A stretch of 23,479 nt of DNA from CAYXBG01 sp964463145 (GTDB lineage: Bacteria; Acidobacteriota; UBA6911; RPQK01; CBDAPI01): positions 1-23,479 of the forward strand of contig CAYXBG010000022.1 in assembly GCA_964463145.1 (NCBI GenBank), in the 5' to 3' direction. The translations under genes were made by a program, and so were the position numbers. The notes under the pieces are model-generated. The model was not told the DNA's origin and ran no database searches. It saw only the letters and a list, made by a program, of their open reading frames with translations. Of this stretch, positions 1 to 6,431 are shown one piece after another; the first letter of the stretch is position 1, and each line of letters starts with the position of its first letter.

Positions 1-1
1 C

Positions 2-769
2 GTAGCCGGTATTCTTCCTGGAGTCCTGGGAGGTCTTCTTCTTATGGCAGTGGCTTATGGACTGGCGGTTCGACATGGATACCCGGTAGCCGAGGCCTTT
101 CAGGTAGAACGGGTATGGAGGACTTTCAAAGAATCCTTCTGGGCGTTACTACTTCCTGTGGTCATTTTGGGAGGTATTTTTAGTGGTTGGGTAACAGCTA
201 CAGAAGGGGCTGGGTTGGCAGTTTTGGCAGCGACGATCATAGGAGGATGGGTTTATCGTGAGCTTGACCTTAAACGACTATATGCAGCAATGGTGGAGGG
301 TGGAGTGCAAACCGCTGTAGTTATGCTCTTGGTTGGAACATCAGCTCTTTTGGGGAACTATCTTACAGAGCAACAGACTCCACAGAGCCTGGCATTGTCG
401 ATCGCAGATTTCACTCAGAATCCCTATGTAGTATTGGCCCTCCTTAATATCTTTTTTCTGGTAATCGGGCTATTTCTCCACTCAGCTGCTGCCATTATTC
501 TGGTAGTTCCGATCGTCATGCCGTTAGTTAATCAGGTTGGGATCGATCCGGTCCACTTCGGCCTGGTAGTGACCTTAAACCTTGGGATCGGACAGCAAAC
601 ACCGCCTGTTGCCAGCGTTTTGGTTACAGCCTGTTCAGTTGCTCGAGCTGAGATTTGGGATGTTACCAGAGTGAATGTCTACTTCATTTCCGTTCTTTTG
701 ATCGTACTGTTACTTGTAACCTACCTACCTGTAATTCCCTTGAGTTTGGTGGAATATTTCTACAGATAG
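2..769 (+). CDS. TRAP transporter large permease (DctM family), 5' end missing
   Basis: This is the C-terminal part, about 255 residues, of the large membrane subunit of a tripartite ATP-independent periplasmic (TRAP) transporter, which imports organic acids using an ion gradient. The reading frame is open from the window's left edge, so the start lies outside. The visible part begins with AGILPGVLGG and RHGYP, typical of the middle of DctM. Long hydrophobic helices follow, with the family-like segments SAAAIILVVPIVMPL and NLGIGQQTPPVASVL, the latter near the conserved substrate/cation region. It ends in a final hydrophobic helix and a TAG stop. Full-length DctM is usually about 430 residues, so roughly 60% is present. 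The DctP binding protein and DctQ small subunit would be expected upstream, outside the window. The substrate cannot be told from this piece. The next gene is convergent, 60 bases away. Confidence 0.93.
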   Translation, partial: VAGILPGVLGGLLLMAVAYGLAVRHGYPVAEAFQVERVWRTFKESFWALLLPVVILGGIFSGWVTATEGAGLAVLAATIIGGWVYRELDLKRLYAAMVEGGVQTAVVMLLVGTSALLGNYLTEQQTPQSLALSIADFTQNPYVVLALLNIFFLVIGLFLHSAAAIILVVPIVMPLVNQVGIDPVHFGLVVTLNLGIGQQTPPVASVLVTACSVARAEIWDVTRVNVYFISVLLIVLLLVTYLPVIPLSLVEYFYR

Positions 770-829
770 GGATCGTGTTTGAGCTTAGGTTTCTGACAGA
801 TTTTCTCCTGCCGTTACCTACGGTTCCTA

Positions 830-1504
830 TCAGGGGGTACGAGATTCGTTAAAGATACGACAGGCCCGGGTGGGATTGAAAATGCCACATACGCAGAAGC
901 GAGCAAGATACCGAGTTGCCTCCTCCGGAGTACGTCGGCCCGCTTTCACCCAATCGAGCATTTTTTTTGCAAAGCTGAAAGAAATCATTCCGTGTCCACA
1001 CATGGTAGACAATTCGAGGGTATGTTTGTCGGGTAAGCGATCTATATTGCGGCCCTGAAATCCAAGTGAATAGTTAACACTATGTCTCTCGAAACCAGAA
1101 GCACGACAGCACTCAGCAGCTTTATCTGTTAGTGATGCTACATTTACGGAGAGGCCTAGATCTAGTTCCTTAAGCTCGGCAACAAAACTCTGGAGTGCCT
1201 CGAAGTTGTCAAAAACCGCCGACACTGTACTAGGGCCATCTACTCCTTCGATGACGTCCTCAGCCTTTGGTCTAGCATCACGTTTCCAATGTACTAAAGG
1301 ATTGAGTGATTTTTCACTTCGGTACCATCCCCCTTTTTTTGCATCACCCAGGTTCGCTGGGTCATATTTTAGAGCCGTCCGCAAGAATTCCTTTTGTTTT
1401 TCCACTGCCTGTCCATCATTGATGCCGCGTGTGGGCATCATGAAGATGATGAAATCGTCGCACTGGTCGTCGTAAGTGCCATAGCGATGCAGGGTATTAG
1501 TCAT
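830..1504 (-). CDS. Unrecognised 224-residue protein with cysteine motifs, paired with ferredoxin-like gene
   Basis: I do not recognise this family. It is a soluble-looking protein with no signal peptide or membrane segment. Seven cysteines (C15, C132, C133, C169, C204, C206, C215) are concentrated in the last third. There, MCGHGMIS (around C169-H171) and FCVCGIFNPTRAC (C204, C206, C215) look like conserved metal- or cluster-binding motifs separated by a helical segment. Basic residues are common. The ATG at 1504 lies 15 bases after the stop of the ferredoxin-like gene on the same strand, so the two are almost certainly co-transcribed. I infer that the protein may bind a metal or Fe-S cluster, or exchange electrons with its neighbour. 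No catalytic function is claimed. It converges on the TRAP permease gene. Confidence 0.8.
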   Translation of the reverse strand: MTNTLHRYGTYDDQCDDFIIFMMPTRGINDGQAVEKQKEFLRTALKYDPANLGDAKKGGWYRSEKSLNPLVHWKRDARPKAEDVIEGVDGPSTVSAVFDNFEALQSFVAELKELDLGLSVNVASLTDKAAECCRASGFERHSVNYSLGFQGRNIDRLPDKHTLELSTMCGHGMISFSFAKKMLDWVKAGRRTPEEATRYLARFCVCGIFNPTRACRIFNESRTP

Positions 1505-1519
1505 GTGCTGTTACTCTCA

Positions 1520-2332
1520 TTAGTCGGATTGTGATGCCTCGGCACGACCCATGCCAAGATTGGTCTTGCCGCGGACGAACGGGAACCCTCCCTCCTGCAG
1601 AATCTCTTCTAGAGGATTTTCACCATTTTCGTCGCAACGGGTTGAGACACCAACGCTGACAACGGATTCAATCTCCTGCGAGCGTTGTTTGATCAGTTGG
1701 AGAAGAGGTTCAACATCTTCCATTTCGGTTTTGAATTCCACTATAGCTGATAGGACTTTTTCATCCAGAATGTCAGGTTTCAGGATCCCCTTATCCGTGT
1801 CTTCCATTAGGCTAGTTACCGGGTTATTGTCCTCAAAGTGAACTCCGTGGTTGGCTAGTGCCCGAGTGAAGTACTGGATGTCGGAAAATCTGACACCAAT
1901 GGAAGGTCTGCCAAACTCAACTGTGAACCCTGCCTCCCCGATTTTGACCCTGTGAGTTACGTCATTGGTTTTGACTTCCTCGGTGCCCCTCCCGTGAATC
2001 CCGGTCCTTTCGTGACTTGCCTGAACATCGCTAAAGGCTCTGCGTACAACCCGAGGCCATGTCAGTTCATCAGGGACGATAGCCGAAGTAGGGCAAACAT
2101 CTGGTTCTGGATCAAAGCGGATCCGAAAAAGCCTCAAGATCTTGCGCACCACCCGAACCAGGGTAGGGTTGAGTTTCTCCATGCTCATGCCTCGATAACA
2201 GGCATAACACTCAACACATTGATCGGTGTTTACGCCAGCTCGATTCGTGGCAGTATCTATGTTTATAGCGCCCATTGGGCAGATTGGGACACAGTTTCCA
2301 CAGGCGACGCATTTGTCGGGATCAATCTTCAA
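1520..2332 (-). CDS. Two-[4Fe-4S] ferredoxin-like protein with long C-terminal domain and split second cluster motif
   Basis: The N-terminus is a bacterial ferredoxin fold. The first motif is CVACGNCVPICP (C8, C11, C14, C18). The second begins CVECYAC (C39, C42, C45) but its fourth cysteine is in CPTSAI at C80, so 34 residues rich in Arg and Leu separate C45 from C80 where ferredoxins normally have three. Residues from about 95 to 270 form an additional domain that I do not recognise, with GRPSIGVRF, SVGVSTRCDENGENP and KTNLGMGRA as landmarks. No signal peptide or membrane segment is visible, so a cytoplasmic electron-transfer or regulatory role is inferred. The start is taken as TTG at 2332, because a GGAG lies 8 bases upstream and no ATG or GTG is available before an in-frame TGA. 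The 224-residue cysteine-motif gene follows after 15 bases. A short upstream frame (2322-2426) may be a displaced N-terminus. Confidence 0.88.
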   Translation of the reverse strand: MKIDPDKCVACGNCVPICPMGAINIDTATNRAGVNTDQCVECYACYRGMSMEKLNPTLVRVVRKILRLFRIRFDPEPDVCPTSAIVPDELTWPRVVRRAFSDVQASHERTGIHGRGTEEVKTNDVTHRVKIGEAGFTVEFGRPSIGVRFSDIQYFTRALANHGVHFEDNNPVTSLMEDTDKGILKPDILDEKVLSAIVEFKTEMEDVEPLLQLIKQRSQEIESVVSVGVSTRCDENGENPLEEILQEGGFPFVRGKTNLGMGRAEASQSD

Positions 2333-2426
2333 AGTTGCAACTCCAAGGCCAAGTGTCGCCGATCATCGTCTCGATTTCAAGCATCACAGAAGGATCGTTT
2401 GAATCCTCTTTGCTGCAAGAAACCAT
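2322..2426 (-). CDS. Possible 34-residue peptide or frameshifted N-terminal extension
   Basis: An ATG at 2426 opens a 34-codon frame that ends in a TGA at 2322-2324, overlapping the start of the ferredoxin-like gene by 11 bases. The peptide is acidic, with MLEIETMIGDTWPWS near its end, and has no close Shine-Dalgarno sequence. Two readings are possible. It could be a small translationally coupled leader peptide. Alternatively, it could be the N-terminal extension of the ferredoxin-like protein separated by a one-base indel, because shifting the frame just after TWPWS joins it to ATLKIDPDKC. It may also be chance. No similar peptide is recognised. Confidence 0.2.
   Translation of the reverse strand: MVSCSKEDSNDPSVMLEIETMIGDTWPWSCNFED
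2341..2344 (-). promoter_or_regulatory. Ribosome binding site supporting a TTG start
   Basis: On the minus strand GGAG lies 8 bases before the TTG at 2332. This is the main reason for placing the start of the ferredoxin-like gene at a TTG codon. Confidence 0.5.
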
Positions 2427-2472
2427 CCGGCTCTATAACTCTCCAGAAATGAGATGCTTATTGAACAGGCTT

Positions 2473-3717
2473 CTACTTTTTAAAGGTTTGAAAATCAGCA
2501 CCGGTTGGATTCTGGAAGATGCGGAGATTGAAATCGGGTGCTGTGGCGAGTATATGATCAAAAATATCTGACTGAAGTTTTTCGTAGTGGCCCCATTCTT
2601 TTTCCTTCGAGAAACAGTAAATTTGAATGGGGAGGCCTTTTTCTAAAGGATCAAGTTGGCGCACTAAAAGTGTCATGTCTTGATTGATCTGAGGATGACT
2701 TTTCAAGTAAGCCTCGATGTAAGCCCTGAAGGTCCCCACATTGGTCAGATTACGTGCGTTGACTGGGCAAGATGTTCCGTCACCATACTTCTCATTCCAT
2801 TGGGCAAGGTCTAGACGTTTCGTTTCGATGTAATCTTGTATAAATCGAATTCCCGAGAAGCGCTCGAGCATTTCGGGAGTACATCTGCTAATGGTATTAA
2901 TGTCAATATAAACTGACCGCTTTATTCGACGGCCCTGTGCTTCAGACATCCCCCTCCAGTTCTTGAATGATTCGGAAATTAGGGAGGAGGTAGGGATGGT
3001 GGTAATAGTCTTATCCCAGTTCTGGATTTTGACGGTTGTAAGGCCTACCTCGAGTACGTCGCCATCGGCACCGTACTGGGGCATTTCCACCCAATCGCCA
3101 CGTGCGACCATACGATTGGAAGAAAGCTGAATGCCAGCCACAAGGCCCAGGATTGGATCTTTGAACACCAGCATCAATACTGAGGCGATCACTCCCATTC
3201 CACTGAGGAGGTAAAATGGACTTCGATCGATAAGAGTTGCAAATATGATGACGAGAGTGACGAGATAAAGAATTATTTTGGCGAATTGGACGAAGCTTTT
3301 AATAGGTAGTTCGCGAGATATAGGAGACTTGTCATAGATGTCTTGAGTGGCATTGAGCAGAGCGTCTATGGCGAACAACCCAACCACGATCATGTAGATT
3401 TCGGTGATCTCCAGCAGGATATTAACCGCAGATTCCTCCCCTTCCAAAGCCAGCGGCAGAAGAAGATAGACCACGGTAGCTGGTGCCAAGTTGGCAATCC
3501 AAAAGAAGACTCGGTGCTGAATGAGTGTGTCATCCCAATCGTTGGCAGTTCTAGTAGCTACCGTTTCGACTAAGTTCAGGAGCACTTTTTTGATGATAGG
3601 AAAGGAAAGGAGGCCCAATAATAAGACGCCGATTGAGGCCATCAACTGTGCTGCCATCCGAGCTTCACTACTCCCTAAGCCCCACTCCACTATGAGCTGT
3701 TCCAGTTGTCCAAGCAT
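2473..3717 (-). CDS. ybdG: YbdG-type mechanosensitive ion channel (MscS family)
   Basis: This is an inner-membrane channel of the MscS superfamily that opens on membrane tension to release solutes during hypo-osmotic shock. The 414-residue length is close to E. coli YbdG (about 415), and several features match that subgroup. There are about five hydrophobic helices (roughly residues 23-50, 68-92, 101-122, 140-164 and 167-200). The last one runs into the MscS pore and beta domain, with FKDPILGLVAGIQLSSNRM, GDWVEMP and WDKTITTIPTSSLI. The cytoplasmic domain carries INQDMTLLVRQLDPLEKGLP followed by IQIYCFS, characteristic of YbdG-like proteins. The ATG at 3717 gives a full-length N-terminus, although no strong Shine-Dalgarno sequence precedes it. 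The ferredoxin-like gene lies 140 bases downstream on the same strand, and a functional link between the two is not evident. Confidence 0.93.
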   Translation of the reverse strand: MLGQLEQLIVEWGLGSSEARMAAQLMASIGVLLLGLLSFPIIKKVLLNLVETVATRTANDWDDTLIQHRVFFWIANLAPATVVYLLLPLALEGEESAVNILLEITEIYMIVVGLFAIDALLNATQDIYDKSPISRELPIKSFVQFAKIILYLVTLVIIFATLIDRSPFYLLSGMGVIASVLMLVFKDPILGLVAGIQLSSNRMVARGDWVEMPQYGADGDVLEVGLTTVKIQNWDKTITTIPTSSLISESFKNWRGMSEAQGRRIKRSVYIDINTISRCTPEMLERFSGIRFIQDYIETKRLDLAQWNEKYGDGTSCPVNARNLTNVGTFRAYIEAYLKSHPQINQDMTLLVRQLDPLEKGLPIQIYCFSKEKEWGHYEKLQSDIFDHILATAPDFNLRIFQNPTGADFQTFKK

Positions 3718-3851
3718 GGGATTATTGCAGCCAAGAGGGAAAACTTTTGGCGATGCTCCTGTAGGGCAGTCTAACAGAAGATGCTGCCTCCGGACACAAT
3801 TCTCGTTTGCGGTTAAACTGGGAGCAGAGGTGGCCCATTAATGGACAGGAT

Positions 3852-3878
3852 TTGAGAAACATCATGGATCTTTCTCAA
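3852..3878. repeat. Inverted repeat in the gap between ybdG-like and aldolase genes
   Basis: TTGAGAAA and TTTCTCAA form perfect 8-base arms around an 11-base loop. The site lies just downstream of the class II aldolase stop codon (3910) on the minus strand, and upstream of the mechanosensitive channel start (3717). The stem is AT-rich and not followed by a clear U-run in either direction. It could be a weak terminator, a transcript-end hairpin or an operator for the channel gene. Nothing else is visible between 3718 and 3909. Confidence 0.35.
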
Positions 3879-3909
3879 TGAGAACTCGTCCTCAAAAAAG
3901 TAGGATGGA

Positions 3910-4692
3910 TTAGTTTTTGTAGTCAGGCTCCTCTTTTTCTAGCATACGCTTAAGAGCTCTGAAGTATTTCTCCCCATACCGTTCTGGATGGTGGATCCTT
4001 ATCTCGGCCAGCTGATGTGCCGTTTTCTCCACAACTGAGTCTTTGAGGACGCGCAAAGCCTTGCCCGTGGATAGGGCAAGGACCTGGGCCCTCGCGGCCC
4101 GCTCGAGATAATATAAGTCCGTAAAGGCATCTGCCATAGATCTGCCAGTTACTATTACACCATGACTGGCCAGGAATAAAATATCGTGCGCCCCCATTTT
4201 TTCTGCCATTCGGTCGCCTTCCAGAGTATCGAGAGCAACACCGTTATAGTCATCGTCGTAGGCGATACGGTTATGATACAGGAGGGCGTTTTGTTCACAC
4301 ATTTCCAAACGCCCGTTCTCCAATAGGGTGATTGAAGTGGCGTAAGGCATGTGTGTGTGAAGTACTACGGTTGCTTTAGGGATCCGAAGGTGGATACGAC
4401 TGTGAATCATAAAAGCAGACATTTCCACCGTATTCTCCCCTTCCAGTACATTTCCTTCATGGTCACAAAGGACAAGGGAGGAGGCTGTGATCTCTGACCA
4501 GTGCCATCCTTCTGGGTTGATCAGAAAAAGCTTGCCACTAACGGAGTTATTTGGGTCAGGAATTGCCATGGAAAAGTGATTCTCAACACCTTCTGAGAAT
4601 CCGAGACGGTCTGCCCAGCGGAGAGCAGTTGCCAAGTCTAAGCGTGCTTGTTTTAGAGCGCTAGCTGCGTATGGGCTAGGCTTGTTGTTCAT
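3910..4692 (-). CDS. Class II aldolase/adducin family protein
   Basis: This 260-residue protein has the class II aldolase/adducin fold, whose members cleave or epimerise phosphorylated sugars, or decarboxylate related acids, with a divalent metal. The expected metal-ligand histidines are visible in LHTHMPYA (H112, H114) and SHGVIV (H177). An acidic residue, E90 in TVEMSAF, sits about 22 residues before H112, where the family's catalytic Glu is found. NHFSMAIP near residue 38 is the usual N-terminal substrate-loop region. Length is normal. The ATG at 4692 is preceded by GGAG at a 9-base spacing. The gene is transcribed away from the Gfo/Idh gene, sharing a 234-base control region with the catabolic series, so it probably belongs to the same pathway. 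The substrate is unknown; fuculose-phosphate aldolase or ribulose-phosphate epimerase activity should not be assumed. Confidence 0.92.
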   Translation of the reverse strand: MNNKPSPYAASALKQARLDLATALRWADRLGFSEGVENHFSMAIPDPNNSVSGKLFLINPEGWHWSEITASSLVLCDHEGNVLEGENTVEMSAFMIHSRIHLRIPKATVVLHTHMPYATSITLLENGRLEMCEQNALLYHNRIAYDDDYNGVALDTLEGDRMAEKMGAHDILFLASHGVIVTGRSMADAFTDLYYLERAARAQVLALSTGKALRVLKDSVVEKTAHQLAEIRIHHPERYGEKYFRALKRMLEKEEPDYKN

Positions 4693-4793
4693 TGGGGTAA
4701 TCTCCGATTTCGTTTACTAGCTTTCTCTTAGTATTTTTGTAGACACAAATCGAATATATACTCCAGATAATTCCATTGCAAAGCTTGTCTGGC

Positions 4794-4822
4794 TTGACCG
4801 TAATGATGAAATGCAGTATCAG
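4794..4822 (+). promoter_or_regulatory. Candidate sigma-70 promoter for the catabolic series
   Basis: TTGACC (4794-4799) is followed after 17 bases by TATCAG (4817-4822), matching the vegetative consensus at 5 of 6 and 4 of 6 positions. It lies in the divergent gap between the aldolase and Gfo/Idh genes and would give a leader of roughly 100 bases before the GTG at 4927. Assigned by eye only. Confidence 0.35.
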
Positions 4823-4912
4823 GGTGAGACTTTTAGTATTCCCGAAATTATTCTTTCGCCCCAATCCAGAGGGATCCGAGTAGCTGTTCTCGTCCCAAAA
4901 GAAGTAGGACGG

Positions 4913-4920
4913 AAAAGGAG
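4913..4920 (+). promoter_or_regulatory. Ribosome binding site supporting a GTG start
   Basis: AAAAGGAG ends 6 bases before the GTG at 4927. An in-frame TAG sits at 4921-4923, so GTG is the only possible start near the Tat signal of the Gfo/Idh gene. Confidence 0.7.
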
Positions 4921-4926
4921 TAGCCT

Positions 4927-6249
4927 GTGCATCGAAGAAAATTTCTCCAAGCTGCTGGTGGAGTGGCTAGCAGCTCACTTCTTGGTTCCACAATAAGTGG
5001 AAAATCGAAGATTTCTCCCAACGATCGGATTTCCGTCGCCCTGATGGGAGCTCGCGCCCGGGGCGTAAGCCTTGCTAGAGCTTTCACTTCTTTACCCGAG
5101 GTGGAAATCTCCTATATATGTGATCCAGATAGTAACGTTGTAGATCGTTGCGTAGAAATCGTCACCCAGAACAAAGGGCGGGGGTTCAAACTCGTGAAGG
5201 ACGTACGGATTGTGCTAGACGATCCAACGGTAGATGCGGTGGTTATGGCTACTCCCATTCATTGGCACGCTGCCGGTACTATATTGGCCTGTGAAGCGGG
5301 TAAGGATGTTTATGTCGAAAAGCCCGCATCCCATAACGTTCGTGAAGGACAGCTAATGAAACAAGCTGCGCGCAAGAACGATCGAATCGTTCAGCTGGGG
5401 ACACAAAGCCGTAGTAGATTATTAACAAGTCGGTTCGTGGATTATGTTAGGTCTGGAAAGATAGGCAAGCCTTTGATGGCAAAGGTTGTGAATTGTCAGG
5501 GTCGCTTTCCTGCCATGGGGATTGGGCACAAAATGGACGAGCCGGTTCCCGAAGGTGTCGACTATGACATTTGGACTGGGCCAGTTCCTGAAATGCCCTT
5601 CAATAGGAATCGATACCATGCGACAGTGAACTGGAACTGGCATTATGGTACGGGTGATATTGGTAATGATGGAGTGCATTGGTTAGATGTGGCTCGTTGG
5701 GTTATGAATGTTGGTCTACCTCTTGAAGTCAGTGGCATGGGACGAAAGCTCGCCTTTGATGATGACCAGCAAACACCTGATACTCAGAACATCGAGTTCA
5801 ACTACGACGACAAACTAATAACGTTCGAACAGAGGTTGTGGAATCCTTATCTGCTTGAAGGAACAGACAATGCAGTCTTTGTCTATGGGACGGAAGGGAC
5901 TGTTCAGATTGGACGATGGGTTGAAGGGCGTTTTGCCTTCCGACACTTCGACAAGCAGGGGAAACTGGCTTACTATGAGCAGGAATCCAATTCCGATAAT
6001 GCGACGGTAGCCCATGCTCAGAATTTTCTTGATTGTGTGCGCACACGAGCTCTCCCTAACGCGGATATTGGCATTGGGCACAAGTCCACCCTTCTTTGCC
6101 ATCTCGGGAACATTGTCTCAAGAACAGGCCGTAACATAAGTTTCGAACCTGATACTGAGACCATTGTCGAAGATGAGGAAGCAAGTCGCTATCTCAGTCG
6201 CGAATACCGAAACCATTGGTCGAGCCAGTCGCTACGCTCTAGAAGTTGA
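4927..6249 (+). CDS. Gfo/Idh/MocA family oxidoreductase with twin-arginine signal
   Basis: This 440-residue NAD(P)-dependent sugar or cyclitol oxidoreductase starts at GTG with a strong Shine-Dalgarno sequence. The N-terminus MHRRKFLQAAGGVASSSLLG is a twin-arginine (Tat) export signal, so the enzyme is probably folded with cofactor in the cytoplasm and exported to the periplasm. The Rossmann domain follows: VALMGARARG near residue 38, where the second glycine of GxGxxG is Arg, then ICDPD and ATPIHWH. The family's EKP motif with its Lys is at residues 131-133. The second domain has GDIGNDGVHWLDVARW (243-258), the region carrying the usual substrate-binding Asp and His. The length is typical of Tat-exported members. 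It heads the plus-strand catabolic series and faces the class II aldolase. The substrate is unknown. The Arg in the nucleotide loop suggests tightly held or altered cofactor binding, which is inference. Confidence 0.93.
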   Translation: MHRRKFLQAAGGVASSSLLGSTISGKSKISPNDRISVALMGARARGVSLARAFTSLPEVEISYICDPDSNVVDRCVEIVTQNKGRGFKLVKDVRIVLDDPTVDAVVMATPIHWHAAGTILACEAGKDVYVEKPASHNVREGQLMKQAARKNDRIVQLGTQSRSRLLTSRFVDYVRSGKIGKPLMAKVVNCQGRFPAMGIGHKMDEPVPEGVDYDIWTGPVPEMPFNRNRYHATVNWNWHYGTGDIGNDGVHWLDVARWVMNVGLPLEVSGMGRKLAFDDDQQTPDTQNIEFNYDDKLITFEQRLWNPYLLEGTDNAVFVYGTEGTVQIGRWVEGRFAFRHFDKQGKLAYYEQESNSDNATVAHAQNFLDCVRTRALPNADIGIGHKSTLLCHLGNIVSRTGRNISFEPDTETIVEDEEASRYLSREYRNHWSSQSLRSRS

Positions 6250-6431
6250 ACAAGAGAGAGTAACTATAGATTGGATACCTAGGAATTACCCTTTATTTCT
6301 ACCTTGGGGCGTGTGTATTTTTGGACTGCTTGACAGCTATAGAGTGTAGTAAGGTTGCCCTGAAGGAGCAATGGTACGTCCCAATATTGACTGTTTTGGA
6401 ACTAGAATCCCTTGGTGAGTGGAGATAGTAA
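6250..6431. other. Gap between Gfo/Idh and symporter genes
   Basis: No coding region is supported in these 182 bases. A TTGACA occurs at 6330-6335 but no good -10 box lies 16-18 bases after it, so a separate promoter for the symporter is uncertain. No terminator-like stem with a T-run is visible. Confidence 0.5.
6421..6424 (+). promoter_or_regulatory. Ribosome binding site supporting a TTG start
   Basis: GGAG lies 7 bases before the TTG at 6432 and decides the start of the sodium:solute symporter gene. Confidence 0.55.

Noticed and set aside
770..829. Terminator between the convergent TRAP permease and cysteine-motif genes
   Set aside because: Only a 4-base stem (CCGT/ACGG) is visible with no T-run.
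6330..6335. TTGACA as a promoter -35 box for the symporter gene
   Set aside because: No acceptable -10 box lies 16-18 bases downstream, so it was not called as a promoter.
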